This document shows positions 14,793-23,313 of a stretch of 64,000 nt of DNA, one piece after another. Each line of letters opens with the position of its first letter. Within the stretch, counting starts at the first letter, position 1. The stretch lies in the NCBI GenBank assembly GCA_020831865.1, contig JAFIFT010000023.1, positions 62,001-126,000 on the forward strand. Reading direction: 5' to 3'. The position numbers were made by a program, and so were the translations under genes. The DNA comes from Legionellaceae bacterium (GTDB taxonomy: Bacteria > Pseudomonadota > Gammaproteobacteria > Legionellales > Legionellaceae). The notes under the pieces are model-generated. The model worked only from the letters and a program-made list of their open reading frames with translations, made no database searches and had not been told where the DNA came from.

Positions 14793-17479
14793 TGCGCATC
14801 GCCCCAATTGCGGCCTATCCCCAATGACACCTGTAGGGGAACTGCCAATGCGACGGCGTGCTCCATTTTCTCTTTAATGATAGCCCTGGCGGCCTCCTGC
14901 TGGCCCTCACGCACTTCAAACACGAGTTCATCGTGCACTTGCATGATCATACGCGCCATAGGCTCTGCCTGCGACCGCTGCCATTGGGCAATATCCAACA
15001 TGGCTTTTTTAATGATATCCGCCGCAGTGCCCTGCATCGGGGCATTAATAGCCGTCCGCTCAGCCGCTTTTTTACGCATCAGGTTACGGGAGTTTATTTC
15101 CGGCAAGTACAGGCGCCGACCAAACATGGTTTCCACATAGCCTTGTTGATGCGCCTGCTGGCGAGTATCCTCCATATAACGCAATACACCGGGATAACGC
15201 CGGAAATAGGTATCCATATATTGCTGAGCACTCTGCCGGTCAATACCCAGCTGCTTGGCTAAACCAAAAGCCGACATACCATAAATCAAACCAAAATTCA
15301 CCGCCTTGGCAGCCCGGCGCTGCTCAGGGGTCACGGCATTGACCTCGCTCTGGAAAATTTCTGCTGCTGTCGCCTGATGAATATCCAGCCCCTGACTAAA
15401 GGCCGCCAGTAAGCCCTCATCCTGTGATAAATGCGCCATGATGCGCAGCTCAATCTGTGAGTAATCTGCCGCTAATAACAGGTAGCCTTCCGCGGCGACA
15501 AAAGCGCGGCGAATTTGCCGGCCTTCCTCAGAGCGTATCGGGATATTCTGTAAATTCGGCTCCGTCGATGATAGACGTCCGGTCGCGGTGACCGCCTGAT
15601 TATAGGAAGTATGTACCCGCTGCGTCTGCGCGTTCACCCGCTTGGGCAAGGCGTCAATATAGGTAGACACCAACTTGCTTAACGAGCGGTGCTCCACAAT
15701 CACTGCCGGCAGTCGGTATTCATAGGCCAGTTCCTGCAGCACCGGCTCGGCAGTGGACGCCTGTCCGGTGGGGGTTTTGCTGATGATAGGTAGCTTTTGC
15801 TGCTCAAACAAAATCTCACGCAATTGCTTGGTAGAGTTTAAGTTAAAGGATTGCCCCGCCAGCGCAATGGCTTCTTCTTCCAAACCAGCTATGCGTTGTT
15901 TGAGAATCTTCCCCTGCTTGGCTAACTCGGCCAAATCAATGTTCACCCCCAATGCTTCTATCTCTGCCAACACGGCAACCAGCGGCATTTCAATCTCCTC
16001 AAACACCCTCAGCAGGGAGGCTTCCAATCGCGGAAAAAGGGTATGATGCAATTGCAGGGTAATATCGGCATCTTCTGCCGCGTAACGCGCGGCTTGCGCA
16101 ATCGCTATTTCATTAAACAATTTCTGTTGGGCGCCTTTACCGGCCACATCCTGAAAGCTAATCGTCTTATAGCCCAGATACTTCAAGGCCAGACTGTCCA
16201 TATCATGGCGGCTGGCGGTACTGTCGAGCACATAAGACTCCAGCATGGTGTCATAGGCAATACCCTGCAGACAGATACCATATTTGCGCAAAACATTCCG
16301 ATCGTACTTCAGATTTTGTCCCACTTTTTTCCGTTGGCTATCTTCCAGCAAGGGTTGTAACTGTGCCAGAACCCAGTCTCTGGACAGTTGTGGCGCCTCC
16401 TCCAGGTGTGCCAGGGGAATATAGGCTGCCTGCCCGGGGGTAACGGCCAGGGCAATTCCCACCAATTCTGCATCCAGCGCCTGCAAACTGGTCGTTTCCG
16501 TATCAAAACAAAAGAGCTCCGCCGCACGAAGCGCAGCGAGCCATTCGTGAAACGTCGCCTCATCCTGTATCGTGACGTAGGAAGACGCCTGCTGCCTGGC
16601 GGCCGGGTCAGCGGTCGGTTCCTCCTCTGCTTGCTGCAACAACTCTTTAAGCCAGCTTTTAAATTCATAGGTTTTACACAACTCAGTCAAACGCGGGCGA
16701 TCGGCAGCCTGAGGCTTAAGATCATCGATAGACAGCGGGAGTTTGACATCTGTTTTAATCGTCACTAATTGTTTGGACAAGGGGAGCTGTTCCCTACTGG
16801 CACGCAAATATTCTCCAACCTTGCCGCTAATCGCATCCGCATGGCAGAGCAAATTGTCCAGCGTCTCATACTCCTGCAACCATTTGGCCGCAGTTTTGGG
16901 GCCGCATTTGGGCACGCCGGGAATATTATCCACACTGTCACCCACCAGTGTCAGATAATCAATCATTTGATGGGGTTTGACCTTGAATTTTTCCTCAACC
17001 GCCAGCGGATCATAACGGGTATTCGTCATGGTATTGATCAGACTAACCTGCTCGCAAACCAGTTGCGCCATATCTTTATCACCGGTCGAAACCAGGACCG
17101 TTTCTCCCTGTTGCCGCGCCTGTTGGCACAAGGTACCAATCACATCATCGGCCTCAACCCCCTCAATGATCAGTAACGGGACACCCATCGCCTGTAAAAT
17201 CTCTACCAACGGTTCAAATTGGCTGGCTAATGCCTCCGGCATAGGAGGGCGATTGGCTTTGTACTGCGGATATAAGGCATCACGGAAGGTTTTCCCTTTC
17301 GCATCAAACACAACCGCCATACGTTCAGCCGGATGATCTTTGATCAAACGCTTGACCATATTCGCCACGCCATACATGGCACCCGTCGGCTGCCCCCGGG
17401 AGTTCGTCAGGGGGGGGAGCGCATGAAAGGCGCGAAAGAAATAGGAGGAGCCATCGACCAGAACCAGAGAGCTGCGCAT
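14789..17479 (-). CDS. polA: DNA polymerase I
   Basis: An 896-residue enzyme of replication and repair with all three activities. The N-terminal 5'-3' exonuclease starts LVLVDGSSYFFRAFHALPP. The proofreading domain keeps its metal ligands in FCFDTETTSL and AAEDADITL. The polymerase domain has DYSQIELRIMAH (motif A), the finger-helix region KAVNFGLIYGMSAFG (motif B) and VHDELVFEV (motif C). It fills gaps after Okazaki primer removal and during excision repair. The length is close to that of the E. coli enzyme (928). The gene lies one base downstream of lpxD and probably shares its transcript. Confidence 0.97.
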   Translation of the reverse strand: MRSSLVLVDGSSYFFRAFHALPPLTNSRGQPTGAMYGVANMVKRLIKDHPAERMAVVFDAKGKTFRDALYPQYKANRPPMPEALASQFEPLVEILQAMGVPLLIIEGVEADDVIGTLCQQARQQGETVLVSTGDKDMAQLVCEQVSLINTMTNTRYDPLAVEEKFKVKPHQMIDYLTLVGDSVDNIPGVPKCGPKTAAKWLQEYETLDNLLCHADAISGKVGEYLRASREQLPLSKQLVTIKTDVKLPLSIDDLKPQAADRPRLTELCKTYEFKSWLKELLQQAEEEPTADPAARQQASSYVTIQDEATFHEWLAALRAAELFCFDTETTSLQALDAELVGIALAVTPGQAAYIPLAHLEEAPQLSRDWVLAQLQPLLEDSQRKKVGQNLKYDRNVLRKYGICLQGIAYDTMLESYVLDSTASRHDMDSLALKYLGYKTISFQDVAGKGAQQKLFNEIAIAQAARYAAEDADITLQLHHTLFPRLEASLLRVFEEIEMPLVAVLAEIEALGVNIDLAELAKQGKILKQRIAGLEEEAIALAGQSFNLNSTKQLREILFEQQKLPIISKTPTGQASTAEPVLQELAYEYRLPAVIVEHRSLSKLVSTYIDALPKRVNAQTQRVHTSYNQAVTATGRLSSTEPNLQNIPIRSEEGRQIRRAFVAAEGYLLLAADYSQIELRIMAHLSQDEGLLAAFSQGLDIHQATAAEIFQSEVNAVTPEQRRAAKAVNFGLIYGMSAFGLAKQLGIDRQSAQQYMDTYFRRYPGVLRYMEDTRQQAHQQGYVETMFGRRLYLPEINSRNLMRKKAAERTAINAPMQGTAADIIKKAMLDIAQWQRSQAEPMARMIMQVHDELVFEVREGQQEAARAIIKEKMEHAVALAVPLQVSLGIGRNWGDAH

Positions 17480-17480
17480 A

Positions 17481-18530
17481 TTAATGATCCTCAGTCAGCA
17501 GACGCTCAGCCGACATTGCCTGTACGCTTTCTTCCAGTTTTTGGATGCGTTTGCGCATACCCGGCAAACGTGTCAGACTTAATTCCGTTTCCAGAGCCTT
17601 GGCTTTGGGACGGGCCGGTGAACCGAGATAGACCTGATTGGCACGCAGATGCTTTTTCGGTGGCACGCCAGAACGCGCCCCCAGAATCACATGATCATCA
17701 ATTTTAACGTGATCACTCACGCCACAGTTGGCGGCAAACACCACATAATCACCACTGGTGGTAGAACCGGCAATACCGGTAAATGCGCACAAAATATTAT
17801 GCTTGCCCAATTGCACCGAATGGGCAATTTGAACCTGATTATCAATCTTGCTGCCTTCTCCGATGCGCGTTGCCCCCAGGGTAGCCCGGTCAATGGTGGT
17901 ACAGGCCCCGATTTCCACCTCATCACCAATGATGACTTTGCCCGCATGCGGCATCTTGCATTGCACGCCGTCCATTTGCACATAACCAAAACCATCCGAA
18001 CCAATCACAGAGGATGCATGAATGCATACCCCATTGCCTAATTCACAGTCATCATAGACCACTACCTGCGGATGCAAGACACAGTGCCGCCCAATACGTA
18101 CCGCCTCACCGATACTCACATGCGCCTTGAGAACGCTACCCTCACCAATCACAGAACCGGCACCAATGCTGACATACGGCCCGACACTCACCCCCTGCCC
18201 GAGTGATACATTTTCGCCAATTACGGCCGTAGGATGAATACCTGCCGGCGCCTTGCGGGGCGGATAAAAATAACGAATCAGTTGCATAAAGGCAACCAGC
18301 GGCTGCGCATGCAGTAACACGCTTTGGGCTGTATTTTCAACAGGCTCATTGGTTAAAATGGCCACTGCCTCCGAGGCGACTGCCTTTTTCCGGTTCTCAG
18401 ACCCTATCGCCAACACCAGTGCATCCGCACCAATATCATCAATAGAACACAGTGCATTGACCTGCCGTGTACTATCACCAATAATTTTTGCGCCAATTAC
18501 AGCGGCAATTTGACCTAATGTAGACTGCAT
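17481..18530 (-). CDS. lpxD: UDP-3-O-acylglucosamine N-acyltransferase LpxD
   Basis: A 349-residue left-handed beta-helix enzyme that adds the second, N-linked acyl chain in lipid A synthesis. An N-terminal domain ([16 protein letters not shown]) is followed by many hexapeptide repeats (for example [20 protein letters not shown] and [14 protein letters not shown]). [14 protein letters not shown] carries the catalytic His, and [15 protein letters not shown] follows. ATG 18530 was chosen over a TTG at 18557 because of the AAGGGCG sequence before it and better match to the family start. Legionella species often have more than one LpxD, so this may be one of several. A TATAAT at 18626-18631 could be its -10. 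Confidence 0.93.
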   Translation of the reverse strand: MQSTLGQIAAVIGAKIIGDSTRQVNALCSIDDIGADALVLAIGSENRKKAVASEAVAILTNEPVENTAQSVLLHAQPLVAFMQLIRYFYPPRKAPAGIHPTAVIGENVSLGQGVSVGPYVSIGAGSVIGEGSVLKAHVSIGEAVRIGRHCVLHPQVVVYDDCELGNGVCIHASSVIGSDGFGYVQMDGVQCKMPHAGKVIIGDEVEIGACTTIDRATLGATRIGEGSKIDNQVQIAHSVQLGKHNILCAFTGIAGSTTSGDYVVFAANCGVSDHVKIDDHVILGARSGVPPKKHLRANQVYLGSPARPKAKALETELSLTRLPGMRKRIQKLEESVQAMSAERLLTEDH

Positions 18531-18765
18531 GCTTCGCCCTTTTAAATTACTTGTCAATGAGAATCATCTGTGAAAAATAGCCCGTACAGCCGAGCCTCGC
18601 CAACCTCCCTTGTCAGCGAAAACCTATTATACTCCAAGTCCGGGGGGTACGGCGAATTGATTTAGCCTGCTTTCGCACAATCCCTACCAACCCCGTAGCA
18701 GCAAAGAAAAAAGTAAGCGTCGATAATGGCGCCCAAATGCCCTAAAACACATCTTTCTGCATATT

Positions 18766-18779
18766 AATATTGCAATATT
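18766..18779. promoter_or_regulatory. Perfect 14-bp palindrome overlapping the -35 of the Sel1 gene
   Basis: AATATTGCAATATT reads identically on both strands and covers the TTGCAA -35 hexamer. Such a site could be an operator for a dimeric regulator, although AT-rich palindromes also occur by chance. Confidence 0.4.
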
Positions 18780-18798
18780 TTGCTAATGTTGTTACAAT
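18770..18798 (+). promoter_or_regulatory. Sigma-70 promoter of the Sel1-repeat gene
   Basis: TTGCAA (18770-18775) and TACAAT (18793-18798) are 17 bases apart, ending 30 bases before the ATG at 18829. Confidence 0.6.
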
Positions 18799-18828
18799 AA
18801 GGCACACATATTGTCCCGTACATGAGCT

Positions 18829-20652
18829 ATGCCACAGATTATTTCCATTGCAGAATCCCTGCATTGCAGCCAAAGCTTAATCCAAGCCTTTGAACAGCTA
18901 TTGGATGCTTTGTTACAAGGACAGGAAAGATACACTGTCGACTTGGTGACCGTGCTGAGAAAAGCCCAAAACTCTCCCCAGGATCCTGGCTGCAAAGCCA
19001 TACAAGAGCGCATCACCCGCTTTATTGACTCGTCTCCTGCCTTCATTACGCAAAACAACCCTCAGGCAATGTGGATGCGCGCCTGGTTGTATCAGGAAGG
19101 CATTGGCGGGCCCGTCGATATCGGCAAAGCCATTGCCCTCTTTGAGCAAGCCATCCCATTAGGCAGCGCAGCTGCCATGCATGGCCGTGCCCTGCTGCAT
19201 CAACACGGCATCGGCGGGCCTGTCGATATCGAGAACGCCATTGCCCTCCTTGAACAGGCCATCAGCCAGGGCAGCACAGAGGCCATGACCAACCTTGCTC
19301 TGTGGTATGTCAACGGCATTGGCAGGCCGGTTGATTTCGAGAAAGCCATTGCCCTCCTTGAACAGGCCATCGACCAGGATCACGCCGGCGCCATGAATAA
19401 CCGGGCCGTGATGCATCAGTATGGGCAGGGCGGCCCGGTCGATATCGGGAACGCCATTACCCTCTATGAACAGGCCATCAGACGGGGCTGCACCTGTGCC
19501 ATGACTAACCGGGCAAGAATGCATCAACAGGGACTGGGCGACCCTGTCGACCCCCATGCCGCTATTGGCCTTTTTGAGCAAGCCATTGCCTGCGGAGATC
19601 CGAGGGCTATGCATGAGCGCGCCGCGATGTTCGAACAGGGAATCTGGGGTTATGAGAATAAGGTTATGGCGAGTCGACTGTATCGGCAGGCCGCACAAGC
19701 CGGCTACCATGCCGCCTTGAATGCCCTGCAGGCATCCAAAAACATCTACTTTCAATATCACTGCCTGATGCAGCTGGGAAATATTGCCGCCGTGGCCAAC
19801 TTGATTTCCCAACACCCCTATTTGCTCCCTGAGTTTTTTGTCTCTGACTGTCACGGCCAATTCAAGTCAGCAGAGCAGACGCAGATGGTATATGCTGTTT
19901 TAAGCCGCTTGACCATGCCCCCAGAGCATGCCAACGCGCTCAATAAAGGCTACGAGATGATATTAATGGCATTGTATCAGCAGTACCACTCGATGCATAA
20001 CTTGGCTAAACCCCTATCGACCATAGCCGATGACTGTTTACGTAACGTGTCGATGGCCGAAATAGACCCTGCCCATATCACGGCTTTTGTGCATATCTAT
20101 ACGGATCTGTGGATGAGCGGCGAACTTGCACAAAAGAAAGTGACACGCCAAAAAATAAGTCATCTGTGGATGAGCGGCAAACTTGCCCAAAAGAAAGTGG
20201 CACGCCAAAAAATAAGTCAGTTGATTTTTAGACTTGCCAGCTTGGCGCATTTTGACAGCAATGCGCTTCCCGCCCGGCAAATTAAAATGGTCTTGTCACA
20301 GCCTGCGCCTATCATCAGTCCAGTGCTAGAGTGCCTCCAGGCCGTTCCGGATTTTCCCGAACTCCTGCAACTGGCCACCACCGTTATAGGCACAGACACA
20401 CTGATGCCTGAGCCCCTCCAGCCACCCCCTGACCCTCCCCAAAATAATAAGAAACGCACGCGTGAAGAAGCAGGCTCCGGGAATGAGTCTGAACCCTGCT
20501 CCGCGCCCCTTCCCCGTAAACGGCGAAAAACCATACCCTTTTTTAAGCCCGCAGCGGAGAAAACGCAAGAGAGCACAACAACACCACATGACCCCTCTGT
20601 GAATTGCAGAAAAAGTCCGCCTGGCTCCCCATCTGAGTCCTCTTTTTTCTGA
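18829..20652 (+). CDS. Sel1-repeat protein with nuclear-localisation-like tail, effector candidate
   Basis: A 607-residue soluble protein. Residues about 78-305 contain six Sel1-type repeats of roughly 36 residues (for example GIGGPVDIGKAIALFEQAI, spaced regularly). These form helical solenoids that bind other proteins, and Sel1 proteins such as EnhC, LpnE and LidL are prominent in Legionella host interaction. A middle helical part follows, including an imperfect 19-residue tandem duplication at 427-464. The tail is Pro- and charge-rich and holds KKRTRE (541-546) and PRKRRK (562-567), a classic two-part nuclear targeting pattern. No signal peptide is visible. Secretion and nuclear entry are inference. 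The start has no strong ribosome binding site, but a good promoter lies just upstream. Confidence 0.75.
   Translation: MPQIISIAESLHCSQSLIQAFEQLLDALLQGQERYTVDLVTVLRKAQNSPQDPGCKAIQERITRFIDSSPAFITQNNPQAMWMRAWLYQEGIGGPVDIGKAIALFEQAIPLGSAAAMHGRALLHQHGIGGPVDIENAIALLEQAISQGSTEAMTNLALWYVNGIGRPVDFEKAIALLEQAIDQDHAGAMNNRAVMHQYGQGGPVDIGNAITLYEQAIRRGCTCAMTNRARMHQQGLGDPVDPHAAIGLFEQAIACGDPRAMHERAAMFEQGIWGYENKVMASRLYRQAAQAGYHAALNALQASKNIYFQYHCLMQLGNIAAVANLISQHPYLLPEFFVSDCHGQFKSAEQTQMVYAVLSRLTMPPEHANALNKGYEMILMALYQQYHSMHNLAKPLSTIADDCLRNVSMAEIDPAHITAFVHIYTDLWMSGELAQKKVTRQKISHLWMSGKLAQKKVARQKISQLIFRLASLAHFDSNALPARQIKMVLSQPAPIISPVLECLQAVPDFPELLQLATTVIGTDTLMPEPLQPPPDPPQNNKKRTREEAGSGNESEPCSAPLPRKRRKTIPFFKPAAEKTQESTTTPHDPSVNCRKSPPGSPSESSFF
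20107..20220 (+). repeat. 57-bp imperfect tandem duplication inside the Sel1 gene
   Basis: Two adjacent 57-base units (20107-20163 and 20164-20220) each encode 19 residues that begin LWMSG and contain LAQKKV and RQKIS. They differ at only a few bases, so the duplication is recent and keeps the frame. Confidence 0.8.
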
Positions 20653-20705
20653 TGTGCGGTGTGCAAACCAGAACAAGATAACATGGCGATGACGGGCACT
20701 CTGCT

Positions 20706-22559
20706 TTACCGATTAAACGGCGAGCTTCCAGTAACAGAAGGCTTTTGCTCAGCCTTTTGAGCTTCGCCGGACAATGACTCTACCTTTTCAGGGGTAGACC
20801 CTGGCTCAAGTTCGGATGTTGAAGCCGGTAGAGGGGATGCCCCTGAAACCGAGCTCCCATTTTCTGTGGATCGAAAACCGAGTTTTGACAAACGGTTGTT
20901 GCTCTCTTGCGTCTTGCTGTGTGCAATAACCGTGTCCATAACAGGCGTGGACTCGGTGGCTGTTGCCACTGTCAGTCCCAACGCGCTGGCTGCAAGCCCC
21001 ATGCCGCCACCAAGAGTCAGTGCCAACGCGAGGGCCCCAAACACTCCGGCACCAAATGGGGCAAACAGCCCAGTCAGCACCAAAACAATCCCCAAAATTA
21101 TGCCTAAAACCAGTCCAGTTCCCGCCGCCATACTCGCAAGGTATTCTGCCCGTTTCTCAGAGGAGATTGACCGGGACTGTTGAAATTCCCTATCAATACG
21201 CGCAGGCTCATGCTTTTGGTATAAGCCTTGTTCATCAGAGTTCCATATCTTATATCGGTGCACATCATTGAGAAATTTCCGCGCATATTCCCTGTCAGGC
21301 GCATGGCTTTGCATGGCTGCTTCCGCAACTTTCATTTTTTGTTCTATCGATTTTCTCGTTCCTTTTCCACAAGCGGTATCTAAATTAAAAACATGAGGCA
21401 ACGGGCTGAGATAATCATCATGGCCATGAATATAAGCAATATGGTATCCATTTTTACTTGCAGGTCTTGTGTCTTCGCTGTCCTTTTCTGCCGTCCATCG
21501 ATTCCACATCACATGCACCAGAGGATGGGTACACACCTGCGACGGTGTCATGTTAGTAAGAACAATATGCTTGTCATTACAGTTGCAAAACTCATGCACC
21601 CGGTTGTCATGCACAATCTGGCTAAATTGGCTGTTGATTTTATCTATCGTAGTGGCCAGGGCTTCTTTTGAGGTATCATGATATACCACCCCCAAATGCG
21701 CAGCGATATGCTGAATCAGCGCAAAGGAGACAGGAGCATGGCTAAATAACGTGATACCATCCTCACTCAAAGTATAATCCATAACCTTGAGAGCGGGTTT
21801 ATAGGCAACATCAACCAGTTGCGTGACCTGTGCATCGGAAACTATTTGTTCGTCCAGGAGTATTTTTAAACCAATAAAAGAGGGTTTCTGCTTATCATTC
21901 ACCTCGTTTTCAGGCGTAAACCCTTGCCCTTGCGCCAAGCTTTCATAGGCAGTCACAAACTCATTGCTGTGATTCGAGATAAGAATGTTGACCGGAACAC
22001 CATGCTCTTTTAAAAATCCCAAGCAGCGCAGGGTAAAGTAATCGTTACTACCTCTGTCGGCTAATTCATCCCCGATTAAACGAACCAGGGTGCTGGTATG
22101 GTTCACTTCCAGTTTTGTCATGAACTCATTGAAGCGACGAACCAGCTCTGCTAATGGTTGTTTTAGAGGTAGTAGGTCTGATTGGGCAGCGCTGATTGCT
22201 GACTCGGAGGCTTTTTTAAAGTTTTCAATACGCAGTATGGACTCAGGCTTATCCGTCAGCTCTTTAATCCTGCTTTGATAGCCACCTATGCGTTTTTCCT
22301 GATAGCGAATCGTGTCCTGCTTTTCATCAATAGCCGTAGTGCTTTCACCAATGCTCTCATAGATCTCCACAAAATCCTCATAACTTTGCTTTGGGTCATA
22401 GTCGTTTTTAAATTGAATAATACGATGCCGCAACAGGAAATGGAGCAATTTTAGGGTGTTTCCGTGCAGATCACCTATCGTAACGGAGCCAAGGCTTGGT
22501 TCAAATTCAGTGGGATATTGGTAAAGATCAATTTGCTTTTCAATCAATTCGTTCGTCAT
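20706..22559 (-). CDS. PPP-family metallophosphatase with C-terminal membrane segments, WipA/WipB-like effector candidate
   Basis: A 617-residue protein with variant serine/threonine phosphatase (PPP) motifs: GDLHGN (29-34), GDELADRG (163-170; one residue longer than the usual GDxxDRG) and SNHSNE (about 195-200; usually GNHE). About 130 residues, including a likely coiled coil (QEKRIGGYQSRIKEL), lie between the first two motifs, where standard PPP enzymes have 25-30. Legionella effectors WipA and WipB are PPP-like enzymes with similar alterations. Residues about 505-555 form two Gly-rich hydrophobic helices, and the tail is rich in Glu and Ser. ATG 22559 was preferred to 22592 because a TATAAT overlaps the latter. 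Probably a secreted host-directed phosphatase; activity is not proven. Confidence 0.72.
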   Translation of the reverse strand: MTNELIEKQIDLYQYPTEFEPSLGSVTIGDLHGNTLKLLHFLLRHRIIQFKNDYDPKQSYEDFVEIYESIGESTTAIDEKQDTIRYQEKRIGGYQSRIKELTDKPESILRIENFKKASESAISAAQSDLLPLKQPLAELVRRFNEFMTKLEVNHTSTLVRLIGDELADRGSNDYFTLRCLGFLKEHGVPVNILISNHSNEFVTAYESLAQGQGFTPENEVNDKQKPSFIGLKILLDEQIVSDAQVTQLVDVAYKPALKVMDYTLSEDGITLFSHAPVSFALIQHIAAHLGVVYHDTSKEALATTIDKINSQFSQIVHDNRVHEFCNCNDKHIVLTNMTPSQVCTHPLVHVMWNRWTAEKDSEDTRPASKNGYHIAYIHGHDDYLSPLPHVFNLDTACGKGTRKSIEQKMKVAEAAMQSHAPDREYARKFLNDVHRYKIWNSDEQGLYQKHEPARIDREFQQSRSISSEKRAEYLASMAAGTGLVLGIILGIVLVLTGLFAPFGAGVFGALALALTLGGGMGLAASALGLTVATATESTPVMDTVIAHSKTQESNNRLSKLGFRSTENGSSVSGASPLPASTSELEPGSTPEKVESLSGEAQKAEQKPSVTGSSPFNR

Positions 22560-22587
22560 AGCGCATGCACTTTTATAGACCCAAGTG

Positions 22588-22599
22588 CGCATTATACCA
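22588..22599 (-). promoter_or_regulatory. Extended -10 promoter for the PPP phosphatase gene
   Basis: On the minus strand TGGTATAAT gives an extended -10 (TATAAT at 22591-22596). No good -35 is visible 16-18 bases upstream. The expected transcript start lies just before ATG 22559, supporting that start. Confidence 0.45.
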
Positions 22600-22658
22600 C
22601 AAAATTAGCCATCTGACGTGATAAACGCAACGAGCCACAGGACGAGAGTCAGGCGCCT

Positions 22659-23096
22659 TTAGTGCTCAAGCAGCTCGGAATGGACAGCAAGCGCTGTTGA
22701 ACGATAGGGGTAACAGTGGCGATAAAACGCAATAATATGCGAGCGATTCACCATTTTAGGCCAACAAAAATGCGCATTATAGGGTTTGTGATGCCGTTTG
22801 AATACCTCGGCAAACGCCTGTCGCAGACTGGCTGAGTCCGACCAGGCAACCGCAATCAGCTCGGGATTGTTTAACCACAGCGCATCCAAAAGGGCCGGCC
22901 CATTGCATTGCAAACCATCCCCGGCTCCCAAATCCCCATCCATAATAACCCAGTCGACGCTCTCGGTCGCTATCAGCTCATGCGCCTCCAGGGAATTGGC
23001 GGCAATCCGAACCTGACAATCGGCGATACTATTGCTTAAAATCCGGCTTAAACAAAAAGCGTTAAAGGCATTATCCTCAACAATTAAAACTAACAT
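22659..23096 (-). CDS. Stand-alone response regulator receiver domain
   Basis: A 145-residue CheY-like receiver with no output domain. LVLIVEDNAFNA supplies the acidic pocket, VIMDGDLGAGDG the phosphoacceptor Asp, VAWSDSASL the Ser/Thr position, and CWPK the conserved Lys. It could act as a phosphate carrier or bind a partner directly. No histidine kinase gene is in the window. The ATG at 23096 has a strong ribosome binding site (AGGGGAG). TATACT about 35 bases upstream may be a -10. It lies between accessory genes and an outer membrane protein gene and may be an orphan regulator. Confidence 0.82.
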   Translation of the reverse strand: MLVLIVEDNAFNAFCLSRILSNSIADCQVRIAANSLEAHELIATESVDWVIMDGDLGAGDGLQCNGPALLDALWLNNPELIAVAWSDSASLRQAFAEVFKRHHKPYNAHFCWPKMVNRSHIIAFYRHCYPYRSTALAVHSELLEH

Positions 23097-23221
23097 AAAA
23101 CTCCCCTGTACTAGTCTGGCGAGTATAAAAGGGAAATCTTAAGAAAACATTAAATACAGATGAAAAATAGTGTCATCTCTAGCGCCGGGAAAATCACTTT
23201 CCCGACGACGGCGGAGCTCTC

Positions 23222-23263
23222 GACTGGCAGGAGCCGACTGGCAGGAGCCGACAGGCTAGAGCC
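23222..23263. repeat. 14-bp tandem repeat, three units
   Basis: GACTGGCAGGAGCC occurs twice in perfect succession and a third time with three changes. It lies in the short intergenic region downstream of the porin gene. No function is apparent. Confidence 0.8.
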
Positions 23264-23313
23264 AGCGCAGCAGTTGCTGATCCATATGGGCTATCCTTGC
23301 CCGGCGTGGCCTA

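Noticed and set aside
18763..18782. Possible PmrA box upstream of the Sel1 gene
   Set aside because: The first half ATTAATATT fits, but the second half at the 11-base period matches only 4 of 9 positions; the segment is better described as a palindrome.
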